From NCBI RefSeq assembly GCF_006094695.1, contig NZ_CP035103.1, forward strand, positions 2,728,001 through 2,792,000: DNA of 64,000 bases. Direction: 5' to 3'. Under the pieces are notes generated by a model, which was not told the origin of the DNA, searched no databases, and was given only the letters and a program-made list of their open reading frames with translations. Made by a program: the position numbers and the translations under genes. Shown piece by piece: positions 45,356 to 55,641 of the stretch; within the stretch, counting starts at the first letter, position 1, and each line of letters opens with the position of its first letter. Origin of the DNA: Kocuria rosea (GTDB taxonomy: Bacteria; Actinomycetota; Actinomycetes; Actinomycetales; Micrococcaceae).

Positions 45356-45383
45356 CCCCGGCCGAACGCCGGCTCGAACGTCC

Positions 45384-45413
45384 AAGGGGCGCCTCCTGCG
45401 GGAGGCGCCCCTT
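45384..45413 (+). terminator. strong hairpin after the Wzz/BY-kinase gene
   Basis: AAGGGGCGCCTCC and its complement (45384-45396, 45401-45413) form a 13-base-pair stem with a TGCG loop, 28 bases after the stop codon. No T-run follows, as is common in high-GC actinobacteria. It marks the end of the EPS island transcript. Confidence 0.85.
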
Positions 45414-45533
45414 CCGCATGCCACTTTGTCCCCCGCACTACCGACACAATCGGGTTGCATCCGTCACATTCACCATGACTCGCCCTGACGCATTAGTTTG
45501 AGGGGGCTTTGCCACATCAACTGGGGGGTTGGA

Positions 45534-46022
45534 ATGAATCGGTGGAATAAGTCTGTGTTTTGTGCGGCGCTGGCGGGAGGTCTGATGTTCGGAGTGCTGG
45601 GCGCTGGACCAGTCATGGCCGCACCCCCGACCCCAGTCGACCCCAAACCCAGCACGTGGACATGCCCAAAATTGGGTGAAGTCAATATACAACTCAGCGG
45701 CAAGGAGAAAATAATCGAACTTCCGGATGGAGGCTCGATTATTACTGCTCCCAATCAACGAGTAAAGATCACCGCTCCTAACGGCAACACCGTATCTTAC
45801 GTGGTCACTGGAGCGTCCCATGTCACGGTGCAGGAAGACGGCGACCTCGAAGTCACAGCGACTGGTCGCAACGTACTGCGCGTTCCCAAAGCGAACGGAC
45901 ATGAGTCAGGCTTGTTCCTGACTCGAGGCAGCTTCACATACATCCTCAACCCTGACTTTTCCGAGCAGGAGATTTTTTCAGGGTCTGGCCCTGTGGTAGA
46001 TGTCTGTGCGGAATTGGCCTGA
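45534..46022 (+). CDS. small secreted protein, unknown function
   Basis: A 162-residue protein with a clear Sec signal peptide: basic start (MNRWNKS), hydrophobic core, and cleavage likely after GPVMA at about residue 29. The mature part is short-period beta-rich: KIIELPDGGSIITAPNQRVKITAPNGNTVSYVV, then VTVQEDGDLEVTATGRNVLRV, which suggests a small beta-helix or beta-sandwich. Two Cys (in TCPKL and VDVCAEL) could pair. I recognise no family. GC is lower than in its neighbours and strong terminators lie on both sides, so it is a single-gene unit next to the EPS island. Confidence 0.65.
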   Translation: MNRWNKSVFCAALAGGLMFGVLGAGPVMAAPPTPVDPKPSTWTCPKLGEVNIQLSGKEKIIELPDGGSIITAPNQRVKITAPNGNTVSYVVTGASHVTVQEDGDLEVTATGRNVLRVPKANGHESGLFLTRGSFTYILNPDFSEQEIFSGSGPVVDVCAELA

Positions 46023-46035
46023 ATTCTTGACGCTT

Positions 46036-46067
46036 AGAGTGCCCCCGGCAATTACCGGGGGCACTCT
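46036..46067 (+). terminator. hairpin after the small secreted protein gene
   Basis: AGAGTGCCCCCGG pairs with CCGGGGGCACTCT around a CAATTA loop, a perfect 13-base stem 14 bases after the stop codon. Confidence 0.85.
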
Positions 46068-46218
46068 ACTGTTCGATTGCAGTTCGAAATGCGAAAAATA
46101 CGCCCAACGCACATGAAGTGCGGGACTGAAGGTTCGTGGCGCTACGAGTCCAAATTAAGCGCTTATCCTCCAGCCAGCAAGATTGACCTTGTTGTCCTGG
46201 AGAACCAGTAGGCCCTCA

Positions 46219-46626
46219 TCACTGCCCGGCCGCCGCTGGGTCGTTCAGGTGGGCGATCTGGATGAGGTTGCCGCAGGTGTCGTCGAGCACCGCGGTGGTG
46301 ACCGGGCCCATCGCGGTCGGCTCCTGCACGAAGCGCACGCCCAGGGCGGTGAGCCGCGCGTACTCGGCCTGCACGTCCTCGACCCCGAAGCTGTTGAACG
46401 GAATGCCGTCGGCCACCAGGGCCTCCTTGAACGGGTGGACGGCCGGGTGCTCGGAGGGCTCGAGCAGCAGCTGCACCCCGTCCGGGGCCTGAGGTGAGAC
46501 GACGGTCAGCCACCGGTAGGGGCCCGTCGGCACGTCGACCTTGAGCTGGAAGCCGAGCTTGTCGGTGTAGAACTCCAGGGCCTTCTGCTGGTCGTCCACA
46601 AAGACGGAGGCGTAGGTGATGATCAC
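46219..46626 (-). CDS. VOC-family (glyoxalase-fold) protein
   Basis: A 135-residue protein of the PhnB-like VOC type. TYASVFVDDQQKALEFYTDKLGFQLKVD opens the first module, and LEPSEHPAV, VEDVQAEYARLTALGVRFVQEP and AVLDDTCGNLIQIAHL follow. The GTG at 46626 overlaps the ArsR stop codon as GTGA, so the pair is one operon. VOC proteins paired with ArsR regulators are widespread; the substrate is unknown. Confidence 0.85.
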   Translation of the reverse strand: MIITYASVFVDDQQKALEFYTDKLGFQLKVDVPTGPYRWLTVVSPQAPDGVQLLLEPSEHPAVHPFKEALVADGIPFNSFGVEDVQAEYARLTALGVRFVQEPTAMGPVTTAVLDDTCGNLIQIAHLNDPAAAGQ

Positions 46627-46916
46627 GGCGTGTCCTTCGGCGGGGGCGGCAGGGAGTCCATCCACTGCCGCGCGTCAGTGAGCGGGGAGGTGTCCAGGTG
46701 GTGCACCGTGGTGCGCCCCTGAACGGTGGAGGTCACCAGGCCGGCCTCGCGCAGCACGGCCAGGTGCTTGGTCACGGCCTGCCGGGTCATGGCCAGGCCG
46801 TGGTCGTTGATGAGCCGCACGGTGAGCTCGAAGAGGCTCTGGTCATTCCGCGCGGCGAGCTCCTCGAGGAGGATCCTCCGCGCGGGATGGGCCAGGGCCT
46901 GGAACACGATGTCCAC
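46623..46916 (-). CDS. ArsR-family winged-helix repressor
   Basis: A 97-residue protein with FQALAHPARRILLEELAARND, recognition helix LAMTRQAVTKHLAVLREAGLV and wing TVQGRTTVHHLD. No metal-binding Cys is present (no ELCVCDL motif), so it probably senses something other than arsenic or cadmium. It is the first gene of an operon with the VOC gene. An 18-base palindrome lies 13 bases before its start. Confidence 0.87.
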   Translation of the reverse strand: MDIVFQALAHPARRILLEELAARNDQSLFELTVRLINDHGLAMTRQAVTKHLAVLREAGLVTSTVQGRTTVHHLDTSPLTDARQWMDSLPPPPKDTP

Positions 46917-46928
46917 GCCACCAGGTTA

Positions 46929-46946
46929 GGCAACCTATTGGTTGCC
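46929..46946. promoter_or_regulatory. candidate ArsR operator, GGCAACC-TATT-GGTTGCC
   Basis: A perfect inverted repeat of 7 bases with a 4-base centre just upstream of the arsR start codon (46916), where an autoregulating repressor would bind. The TAGGCAACCTA context is partly repeated (CAGGTTAGGCAACC). The link to this ArsR is inference. Confidence 0.55.
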
Positions 46947-47046
46947 GGTCAAGAAGCTGCGTGCTCTCCGACCTGACATCCACGGCGTCGTCTGCTCACA
47001 GCAGAGCGGCGGCGCTCTCGGCCCGGGGCGGATCTACCATGAGCCC

Positions 47047-47439
47047 ATGAGCAGCGTGGTCCGCCCCACACCCGTTTCGTCGCCGGCCTACCTCCCGTCA
47101 CCCGTGCCGAGGGAGCGTGCCGCGCCGCGGGCGCCCGTGGACCCGCTGTGGCGGTCCGTGCTGGGGATGTTCCTGCGCCGCCACCGCCTGGCGCAGGGGT
47201 TGACGCTGGCGCAGGTGGCCCGCGTCTCCGGGGTCTCCACCCAATACCTCTCCGAGATCGAGCGCGGGGTGAAGGACCCCTCCTCCGAGATCATCGCCGC
47301 GGTGGTCGGTGCCCTGGGACTGAACCTCGTCGATCTCACCGAGGGGACCACCGGGGTACTGCTCGACAGCGCCCCGGCCGCCCGTGCCGTCCCGGGCGCG
47401 CCGGTCTGCCTGGCCGGGCCCGTGGCCCTGGCCGTCTGA
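47047..47439 (+). CDS. XRE-family regulator of the ClgR/PopR type
   Basis: A 130-residue protein. A disordered Pro-rich N-terminus (about 1-35) precedes a helix-turn-helix: LGMFLRRHRLAQGLTLAQVARVSGVSTQYLSEIERGVKDPSSEIIAAVVGALGL. This helix-turn-helix closely resembles the actinobacterial ClgR and PopR regulators of clp genes. The C-terminus ends in two Ala and hydrophobic residues (GPVALAV), the kind of tail that Clp proteases recognise. It converges on the clpP pair (23 bases between the stops), which supports a role in their control. The ATG at 47047 is chosen from position; the frame is open upstream. Confidence 0.75.
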   Translation: MSSVVRPTPVSSPAYLPSPVPRERAAPRAPVDPLWRSVLGMFLRRHRLAQGLTLAQVARVSGVSTQYLSEIERGVKDPSSEIIAAVVGALGLNLVDLTEGTTGVLLDSAPAARAVPGAPVCLAGPVALAV

Positions 47440-47462
47440 GCGCTCTCCCCGTCCCGCCCGTC

Positions 47463-48065
47463 TCACCGGGCCCGGACCTCCCGCGGGGTCACGACCCGGT
47501 CGGCCACCCCGTAGGCCACCGCCTCCTCGGCGGTGAGCACGAGGTCCCGGTCGGTGTCCTCCCGCACCTGCTGCGGGCTCCGCCCGGTGTGCCGGGCGAG
47601 CACCTGCTCCAGCTGCTCCCGGGTGCGGGCGATCTCCTCGGCCTCGAGGATGAGGTCCGGGATGGTGCCCTGGCCCTGCGCGGCCGGCTGGTGCAGCACC
47701 ACCCGGGCGTGGGGCAGCACCGAGCGGCGCCCCGGGGCACCGGCGGCCAGCAGCACCGCCGCGGCCGAGGCCGCCTGGCCCACGCAGGTGGTCTCCACGG
47801 GCGCGCCCACGTGCTGCATGGCGTCGTAGACGGCGAGCATGGCCGTGGTGGAACCGCCCGGGGAGTTGATGTAGAAGCCGATCGGCTGGTCGGAGCCGTA
47901 GGAGTCCAGGTAGAGCAGCTGGGCGATCAGGACGTTGGCGACCCCGTCGTCGATCTCGGTGCCGAGGTAGGCGATCCGCTCCATCAGCAGCCGGCTGAAG
48001 ACGTCCATGCTGCGCTCGCCGTGGGGCGTGCGTTCGACGACGTAGGGCACGGCGTAGCTGCTCAC
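47463..48065 (-). CDS. clpP: ClpP serine protease subunit, second gene of a pair
   Basis: A 200-residue ClpP subunit, which would form tetradecameric chambers with the partner encoded just upstream. Ser 100 lies in [15 protein letters not shown] and His 125 in [31 protein letters not shown] holds the Asp. [15 protein letters not shown] is the conserved handle region. The GTG at 48065 overlaps the stop of the first gene as GTGA. It has no long propeptide. The pair lacks a neighbouring clpX, unlike the main clpP1P2-clpX locus of actinobacteria, and so may be an accessory (clpP3P4-like) pair. Confidence 0.9.
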   Translation of the reverse strand: MSSYAVPYVVERTPHGERSMDVFSRLLMERIAYLGTEIDDGVANVLIAQLLYLDSYGSDQPIGFYINSPGGSTTAMLAVYDAMQHVGAPVETTCVGQAASAAAVLLAAGAPGRRSVLPHARVVLHQPAAQGQGTIPDLILEAEEIARTREQLEQVLARHTGRSPQQVREDTDRDLVLTAEEAVAYGVADRVVTPREVRAR

Positions 48066-48682
48066 GACCCCACCCCCGCGGCGGCCGTGGTGGCGGAGCG
48101 GGGCCGCACGTCGTCGAGCCCGGCGATGACCCGGTCCACGAAGCCGTAGGCGAGGGCCTCCTCGGCGGTGAACCAGCGGTCCCGCTGGGAGTCGGCCACG
48201 ATCCGCTCGAGCGGCTGACCGGTGTGCTCGGCGATGAGCCCGAGCACGGTGTCCCGGGTGTGGCGCAGGTCCTCGGCCTGGATGGCGATGTCCACGGCGG
48301 TGCCGCCGATCCCGGCCGAGCCCTGGTGCAGCAGGATCCGTGCGTGCGGCAGGGCGCTGCGCTTGCCCGGGGTGCCGGCCGAGAGCAGGAACTGTCCGGC
48401 GCTGCAGGCCAGGCCCATGGCCAGGGTGGACACGTCGTTGGGGATGATCCGCATGACGTCCATGATCGCGAGCATCGCCGGGACGGAGCCGCCCGGGGAG
48501 TTGATCCAGAGGCTGATGTCCTGGCGCGGGTCCTGGGCGGAGAGCAGCAGCAGCTGCGTGCACAGCCGGTTGCCGGTGGCCTGGTCCAGCTCGGCGCCCA
48601 GCACGATGATGCGCTGCTCCAGCAGCCGGGAGGCGAGCTCGTCGTCGATCGAGGTTCTGGGTGGTGCGGTGGTGGTGGTCAT
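48062..48682 (-). CDS. clpP: ClpP serine protease subunit, first gene of a pair
   Basis: A 206-residue ClpP subunit. Ser 94 in [14 protein letters not shown], His 119 in [14 protein letters not shown] and the Asp in [21 protein letters not shown] form the triad, so it is catalytically complete. [28 protein letters not shown] is the N-terminal handle. The ATG at 48682 has no strong ribosome binding site. It is divergent from the UvrA-like gene, with a 197-base shared promoter region holding PopR-like sequences. Confidence 0.92.
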   Translation of the reverse strand: MTTTTAPPRTSIDDELASRLLEQRIIVLGAELDQATGNRLCTQLLLLSAQDPRQDISLWINSPGGSVPAMLAIMDVMRIIPNDVSTLAMGLACSAGQFLLSAGTPGKRSALPHARILLHQGSAGIGGTAVDIAIQAEDLRHTRDTVLGLIAEHTGQPLERIVADSQRDRWFTAEEALAYGFVDRVIAGLDDVRPRSATTAAAGVGS

Positions 48683-48723
48683 GGGTCCAGCGTGGACCCG
48701 GGCCCCCTCGCGCGGAACCCGTT

Positions 48724-48768
48724 TCTGCTGTGCGCGGCTCCGCCCTGAGCGGCTCTGCTGTCGGCTGC
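48724..48768. promoter_or_regulatory. two partial PopR-like sites upstream of the clpP pair
   Basis: TCTGCT-GTC-GGCTGC (48754-48768) and TCTGCT-GTG-CGCGGC (from 48724) resemble the Streptomyces PopR box TCTGCC-N3-GGCAGA, which controls the clpP3-clpP4 operon. The match is imperfect in the second half of each. Their place, 40-90 bases before the clpP start, fits an activator site. The consensus is quoted from memory. Confidence 0.4.
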
Positions 48769-48879
48769 GCTGAATCCTCGAGCGACGGGCGGACCGGACG
48801 TAAGCTCGGAGGCGGTCGGATCGAACCGGGCCGCGTCGTCGGGAATCCCGGCGCAGGCGCCCCCAGGGATGGAGACACG

Positions 48880-51294
<2,415 letters not shown>

Positions 51295-51332
51295 TCAGCC
51301 GTCCCGCTCGCTCCGGTGGTGCCGGTCTTGGC

Positions 51333-52604
51333 TCAGGCAGGGCCGAGGGCCTGGAGGAGGTAGGCGACGTTCATCCGCAGGATCTCGAGGGCGAGGTCGT
51401 GGTCGATGTGCTCCAGGGTGTCGCCGGCGGTGTGGATGCGGTCGTTGGCGCCGTCGGCCCCCTCGATCGTGAGCACGGCGGGAATGCCTGCGTCGAGGAA
51501 CGGCACGTGATCGCTGTTGAAGGGCATCAGGCTGGTCTGCACGGTCAGGCCGGTGTGCGCCTGCGCCGCGGCGGCCAGCTCCTCCAGCACGGCCTGGGAC
51601 GCGGCGGCGCCCTCGAGCAGCACCGTGGGCGCGGGCGTGTTCCGGCACGCGATCATGTCCATGTTGACCACCGCGCGGATGCGCTCGCGGGCCTGCTGGT
51701 CCAGCTCCGCGACGTAGTGGCGGCTGCCGAACAGTCCCTGCTCCTCGCCCCCGAACAGGATCAGGCGCAGATCGCGGGCGCCGGGATGGTCCCGCAGGGC
51801 CCGGGCGACGGCGAGCACCCCCGCGGCGCCCGAGCCGTTGTCGTCCGCGCCCGGGGCGGGGGCGGCGGCGCCGTCCCGGACGTTGATCGAGTCGAGGTGG
51901 GCGGTGACGAGCACCGCGCGGCCGTCGCCGCCGGCGCCCGGCCGCTCGGCGACGAGGTTATGGGTGCTGCCGCCGTGGAGCACCACCGTCTGGGTCCGGG
52001 TCGCGAAGCCCAGTCCGCTCAGCACGCCGGCGGCCCAGTCGAGCGCGGTGCGGAACTCCGGGCTCGTCGAGTGCCGCGTCCGGAGCGCGGCGAGCGTGCG
52101 CAGGTCCGCCTCGAACGCGTCCCGGGACACGGCGGCTGCGCGCGGCTCCGCCACGGCCCGCGCCCGTGCCGGTGCCGGTGGCCGCTGCTCGAACACCACG
52201 GTGTTCGCCGGCAGGGGGCGGACGCCGAAGCACGGCAGGTGCCGCTCGGACGGCTCGACGATCCTCCCGGCCTCGGCGGGATCGAGGTCGATGACAAGGT
52301 AGCGTCCCCGGTCGAGCAGGACCGGGACCTCGGGGTGGGCCTGCTGGAACTGGCGGCCGTTCTGGATCACCAGGTGCAGGCGGGCGGCGGGGACCTCGAG
52401 CCGGTCCGCGGGGGCGCGACCGGCGGCCGTCCGCTCCAGCTGGGCCGGCGCCCCGGTCACCAGGAGCGTGTCGCCGAGCCGCGTCCAGACGGCGCCGGCG
52501 TCCGCGGCCGCGGCGGTCAGGGCCCGCAGCGCGTCCGGCGCCGCGGCGCGGGACACGTCGTCGTTCCCCGGCGTCTTCCCCAGGTCGAAGCGGAGGGCCG
52601 TCAT
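51333..52604 (-). CDS. M28-family zinc aminopeptidase
   Basis: A 423-residue protein. The C-terminal M28 domain shows all five zinc ligands: VTAHLDS (His), PGADDNGSGAAG (Asp), FGGEEQGLFGS (Glu pair), VNMDMIA (Asp) and DRIHTAGDT (His). The N-terminal 150 residues are a separate region (LHLVIQNGRQFQQAHPEVPVLLDRGRYLVIDLDP) that I do not recognise. There is no signal peptide although AGGAGG fixes the ATG at 52604. It lies 10 bases after the M36 gene, so the two peptidases are probably co-expressed. Confidence 0.88.
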   Translation of the reverse strand: MTALRFDLGKTPGNDDVSRAAAPDALRALTAAAADAGAVWTRLGDTLLVTGAPAQLERTAAGRAPADRLEVPAARLHLVIQNGRQFQQAHPEVPVLLDRGRYLVIDLDPAEAGRIVEPSERHLPCFGVRPLPANTVVFEQRPPAPARARAVAEPRAAAVSRDAFEADLRTLAALRTRHSTSPEFRTALDWAAGVLSGLGFATRTQTVVLHGGSTHNLVAERPGAGGDGRAVLVTAHLDSINVRDGAAAPAPGADDNGSGAAGVLAVARALRDHPGARDLRLILFGGEEQGLFGSRHYVAELDQQARERIRAVVNMDMIACRNTPAPTVLLEGAAASQAVLEELAAAAQAHTGLTVQTSLMPFNSDHVPFLDAGIPAVLTIEGADGANDRIHTAGDTLEHIDHDLALEILRMNVAYLLQALGPA

Positions 52605-52614
52605 GCTGCGCCTC

Positions 52615-54804
52615 CTACGGCGTGCTGAAGCTCTCGACCACGCCCGCGAGCGACGTGGAGGTGCTGGGCGGGGACACGGCGCCGGCGCCCAGGCCGCGCT
52701 TGGCGAAACCGCGCCACACCGCGCCGAGGTCGCCGGGGTTGAGGGCGGCGACCGCGGTGACGATGCCGTCGCGCGCCAGCGTGAAGGTCGGCATGCTGGG
52801 CGTGAGCTTGAGCCCGCCGACCACGTACTCGAGCACGCGGCGCTCGGCCTCGGCGTGGCCGTGGGCGGCGACGAGGTTGACGAACACCTCCCACAGGGCG
52901 GCGCACCAGACCTCGCCGGCGTTGTGCACCTCGCTGTTCGGCCCGCCGCTGTGCGGACGGCGCGGCGGTCCGGCCGGGAGCACCACCCCGTTGCTGATGT
53001 GCGTGAACGTCAGCGGGTTCTTGCCCAGGTCCGCCGAGTAGGGGTAGCGCCGGATCGAGAAGTAGTAGTTGTCCGTGAAGGTGGGGGTGAGGTCGGTCCA
53101 CCCGCCGGCGGGGAAGGCGCCGGTGCCGAAGTCATCGGTGGCCTGGGAGGTCATGGTGATCGCGAAGAAGTCGCCCCAGCCCTCGCCCATCGCCCGGCCC
53201 TGCTGGTTGGCCAGCCCGGTGGCGTTGCCGACGAGACGATTGGTGATGTAGTGCCCGAGCTCGTGGTAGGTGATCAGCGCGTCGAAGTTGCTGGTGCGGG
53301 ACGGCAGCGGGGCGACGCCGCGGAACTCGTACATCTGCATCCGCGGGCTGGCGCCGTCGGCCGGGGTCTGCATGTTGGCGTTGTCGGTGCCGCTGAAGTC
53401 GTTGCCCTCGGCCAGGATCGGGTCCCCGCCGAGGCCCGCCCCCGTGAGGTTCACCTGCTGGGCGTTGCCGGCCGCCTCGTCGAAGCCCGCCTCGTACCAG
53501 CGGTCGTGCAGCCAGTTCACGTGGAAGAACATCCCGACGAGACTGGCCTGCAGATTGGTGGGGTCGCTCGCGGGCCGGGCGTGGTCGTAGGCGTGGTCGA
53601 AGGTGCGCGCCCTGGTGGCCCGGCCGTCCACGTCACCGGAGCTGCTCCCGTCCGGGGCCCGGACGTCCGCGTAGGCGATGCAGTTGTTGCCGCGGGTGGT
53701 CGAGGCGCCCTCGGGCAGCCACGGGGCGCCCGGGAGCAGGCTCTCGAGCGTGACCAGCCGGTCGGGGATGGTGGGAGCCTGGAACCCGTCCGGGCGCCCG
53801 GTCGGGTGCGGCGAGCCGGGCGCCGGCCCGTCCTCGGGGCGGAACAGGGCGTCCCCCGTGTTGAACACCCGGTAGGTGAAGGCGGCGTCCGCCCGCAGGT
53901 TCTTCCGGAACAGCACCTCCGGCTCCCCGAGCGCGTCGATCACGTAGCTGAACGCCGGGAAGCCCTCGATCCACAGCTCCAGGTAGTAGCCGGGGGTGAA
54001 CTGCTCCTCCCCCAGCGGGAACAGCACGTCCTTCACCCGGACCTCCCGCTCGAACGCCGGCCGCCCGGCGCCGGCCAGTTCGGTGCCAGCCGATTCGGTG
54101 TCGGTCGGCTCGGCGCCGGCCGGTTCGGTGAAGCGGTAGAACCGGTAGCCGCCACCGGCGGTGTCGCCGGTCTCAGTACCCCCGGCGTCCTCGGCGCTCG
54201 CCGCGCTCGCCGTGCTCGTCCCGGTGAAGGCCGTGGCGGGGTACTCGACCCCGGTCAGGTCGAACGCCGCCACCGCGATCGCCTCCTCCGCCGTGGTGAC
54301 GCCGGTGGTGGTGCTGGCCGCGCGGGCACTGGCCGCCTGCGCGGCGCCGGGAAAGAACTGGCCGGCCACGGACATCACGTCGCCGTCCGGTCCGATGGCC
54401 GCCGTCGCCTCGGAGTTGAAGACCTCCAGGCCGTCGGCCCGCTGCACGAGCTGCACCGTGCGCAGCCCCCGTCCGCTCACCGACACGATGGTGACGCCCT
54501 GCGCGTCCGCCTCGGACAGCCGCCACAGGTCGCCGTGCTCGGTGACGAAGCGCTGGACGGTCTCCTCCGGCGATGCGCCCGCCTCCCCCGACAGCCCGGC
54601 GGCCGGGGCCCGCCGTGCGATGCGGTTCGGCAGCGCGGTCGCCTGGTCGTAGTCCACCTCCAGGTCGCCGAGCTGCGCGTCCATTCGGAGGTGGCCCGGC
54701 GACCCAGGAGCCGGAGCAGCCGGCGGCGCGGTGCCACGGGCGTTCCGGACGCCGGCGTCGTACAGCGCGTGGAAGTCCTCCGGGAGTGCTCGGTCAGCGG
54801 CCAT
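52615..54804 (-). CDS. M36 fungalysin-like metallopeptidase without a signal peptide
   Basis: A 729-residue protein. The N-terminal 230 residues contain an FTP-type propeptide (ETVQRFVTEHGDLWRLSEADAQGVTIVSV). A Pro/Thr/Glu/Ala-rich linker follows (TDTESAGTELAGAGR), then the M36 catalytic domain with ITYHELGHYITNRLVG (HExxH) and GEGWGDFFAITMTS (third zinc ligand Glu). NNCIAYADVRAPD and FFHVNWLHDRWYEAGFDEAAGN are family landmarks. M36 enzymes are normally secreted, yet the protein starts MAADRALPEDFHALYDAGV with no hydrophobic segment, and GAGGAG fixes that start. The route outside, if any, is unknown. Confidence 0.88.
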   Translation of the reverse strand: MAADRALPEDFHALYDAGVRNARGTAPPAAPAPGSPGHLRMDAQLGDLEVDYDQATALPNRIARRAPAAGLSGEAGASPEETVQRFVTEHGDLWRLSEADAQGVTIVSVSGRGLRTVQLVQRADGLEVFNSEATAAIGPDGDVMSVAGQFFPGAAQAASARAASTTTGVTTAEEAIAVAAFDLTGVEYPATAFTGTSTASAASAEDAGGTETGDTAGGGYRFYRFTEPAGAEPTDTESAGTELAGAGRPAFEREVRVKDVLFPLGEEQFTPGYYLELWIEGFPAFSYVIDALGEPEVLFRKNLRADAAFTYRVFNTGDALFRPEDGPAPGSPHPTGRPDGFQAPTIPDRLVTLESLLPGAPWLPEGASTTRGNNCIAYADVRAPDGSSSGDVDGRATRARTFDHAYDHARPASDPTNLQASLVGMFFHVNWLHDRWYEAGFDEAAGNAQQVNLTGAGLGGDPILAEGNDFSGTDNANMQTPADGASPRMQMYEFRGVAPLPSRTSNFDALITYHELGHYITNRLVGNATGLANQQGRAMGEGWGDFFAITMTSQATDDFGTGAFPAGGWTDLTPTFTDNYYFSIRRYPYSADLGKNPLTFTHISNGVVLPAGPPRRPHSGGPNSEVHNAGEVWCAALWEVFVNLVAAHGHAEAERRVLEYVVGGLKLTPSMPTFTLARDGIVTAVAALNPGDLGAVWRGFAKRGLGAGAVSPPSTSTSLAGVVESFSTP

Positions 54805-55024
54805 CAGGAACTCCTCGCGAATGATCAGTGCAGCACCCGGTCATCGTCCACGGGACCGGGAACGGGTTCTCCTCGCAGGCGTGGCCGACCTGAGCTCCAT
54901 TAAGGAACCGGTCCCGTTCATCGGTCAAGCAGCGAACAGGCGTGTGACGTGCCCGTTCGTCCTTCTCGTCACCAGCCCGCGGCGGCGGAGCGCGCCCACC
55001 ATGGCGGTTGGCGTCAATTTCATC

Positions 55025-55060
55025 TTGACACGCCCGGGGCGGTCCGGCACATTGGAGAAA
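55025..55060 (+). promoter_or_regulatory. promoter placing the toxin start codon at the transcript 5' end
   Basis: TTGACA (55025-55030), a 17-base spacer, and CACATT (55048-55053) as a weak -10. Transcription would then begin about at the ATG at 55060, giving a leaderless mRNA, common in actinobacteria. Confidence 0.5.
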
Positions 55061-55296
55061 TGGAGGTTCGGGGATCCGCGCGGAAGCACGGCATCGACGA
55101 CGCCGACATCGAGCACGCGTGGGTAAATGCGATCCGTCTGGTCGAGTACGAGTACCAGGGCGAAGACCGCCTCCTGGTCATCGGGCCCGACCAACACGGC
55201 AGGCTCCTCGAGCTGGTCGCCGTACCAGCCGGAGAACCGACGAGGATCATCCACGCCGATCTGCTCAGACCGAAGTTCTACGACTATTTGAGATGA
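55060..55296 (+). CDS. probable toxin of a type II toxin-antitoxin pair
   Basis: A 78-residue protein, [42 protein letters not shown], ending [17 protein letters not shown]. Small proteins of this form are annotated as toxins in many actinobacteria, usually followed by a short antitoxin with a C-terminal helix-turn-helix as here. The ribonuclease-like activity is inferred from that context only. The stop codon lies 11 bases before the preferred antitoxin start. Confidence 0.65.
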   Translation: MEVRGSARKHGIDDADIEHAWVNAIRLVEYEYQGEDRLLVIGPDQHGRLLELVAVPAGEPTRIIHADLLRPKFYDYLR

Positions 55297-55307
55297 GGTG
55301 GAATTCC

Positions 55308-55550
55308 ATGGATATCGCAACCGCGCACGACCGCACAGGACTGGACGAGCTCGACGTGTCGTCGCACCCCGCTCGTGACGCCGTGCACTTCCGGCGCATC
55401 CTGGCCGCTCGGCAGCACATCACCGAGGCGGAGAACGAACTGCGGGAGGCGGTGAAGGCCGCCCGTGCGGCCGGCGACTCCTGGGCCTTGATCGGTTCCG
55501 CTCTCGACACGACGCGCCAAGCGGCCCAGCAGAGGTTCGGTCAGGACTGA
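55308..55550 (+). CDS. probable antitoxin with C-terminal helix-turn-helix
   Basis: An 80-residue acidic protein. A helical region (HFRRILAARQHITEAENELREAVKAARAAG) is followed by a sigma-like helix-turn-helix (SWALIGSALDTTRQAAQQRFGQ), a form common in actinobacterial antitoxins. The ATG at 55308 follows GAGGTGG by six bases. An alternative ATG at 55293 would overlap the toxin stop as ATGA. Autoregulation through the helix-turn-helix is likely but not shown. Confidence 0.65.
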   Translation: MDIATAHDRTGLDELDVSSHPARDAVHFRRILAARQHITEAENELREAVKAARAAGDSWALIGSALDTTRQAAQQRFGQD

Positions 55551-55641
55551 ACGTCCGCGCGGTCGGTGCAGGACTCCCCGCCCCACAAGGCGCCCCACCC
55601 GGGTGGAACAGGCACCCGCGCAAAACACACCTGACGCAGTA

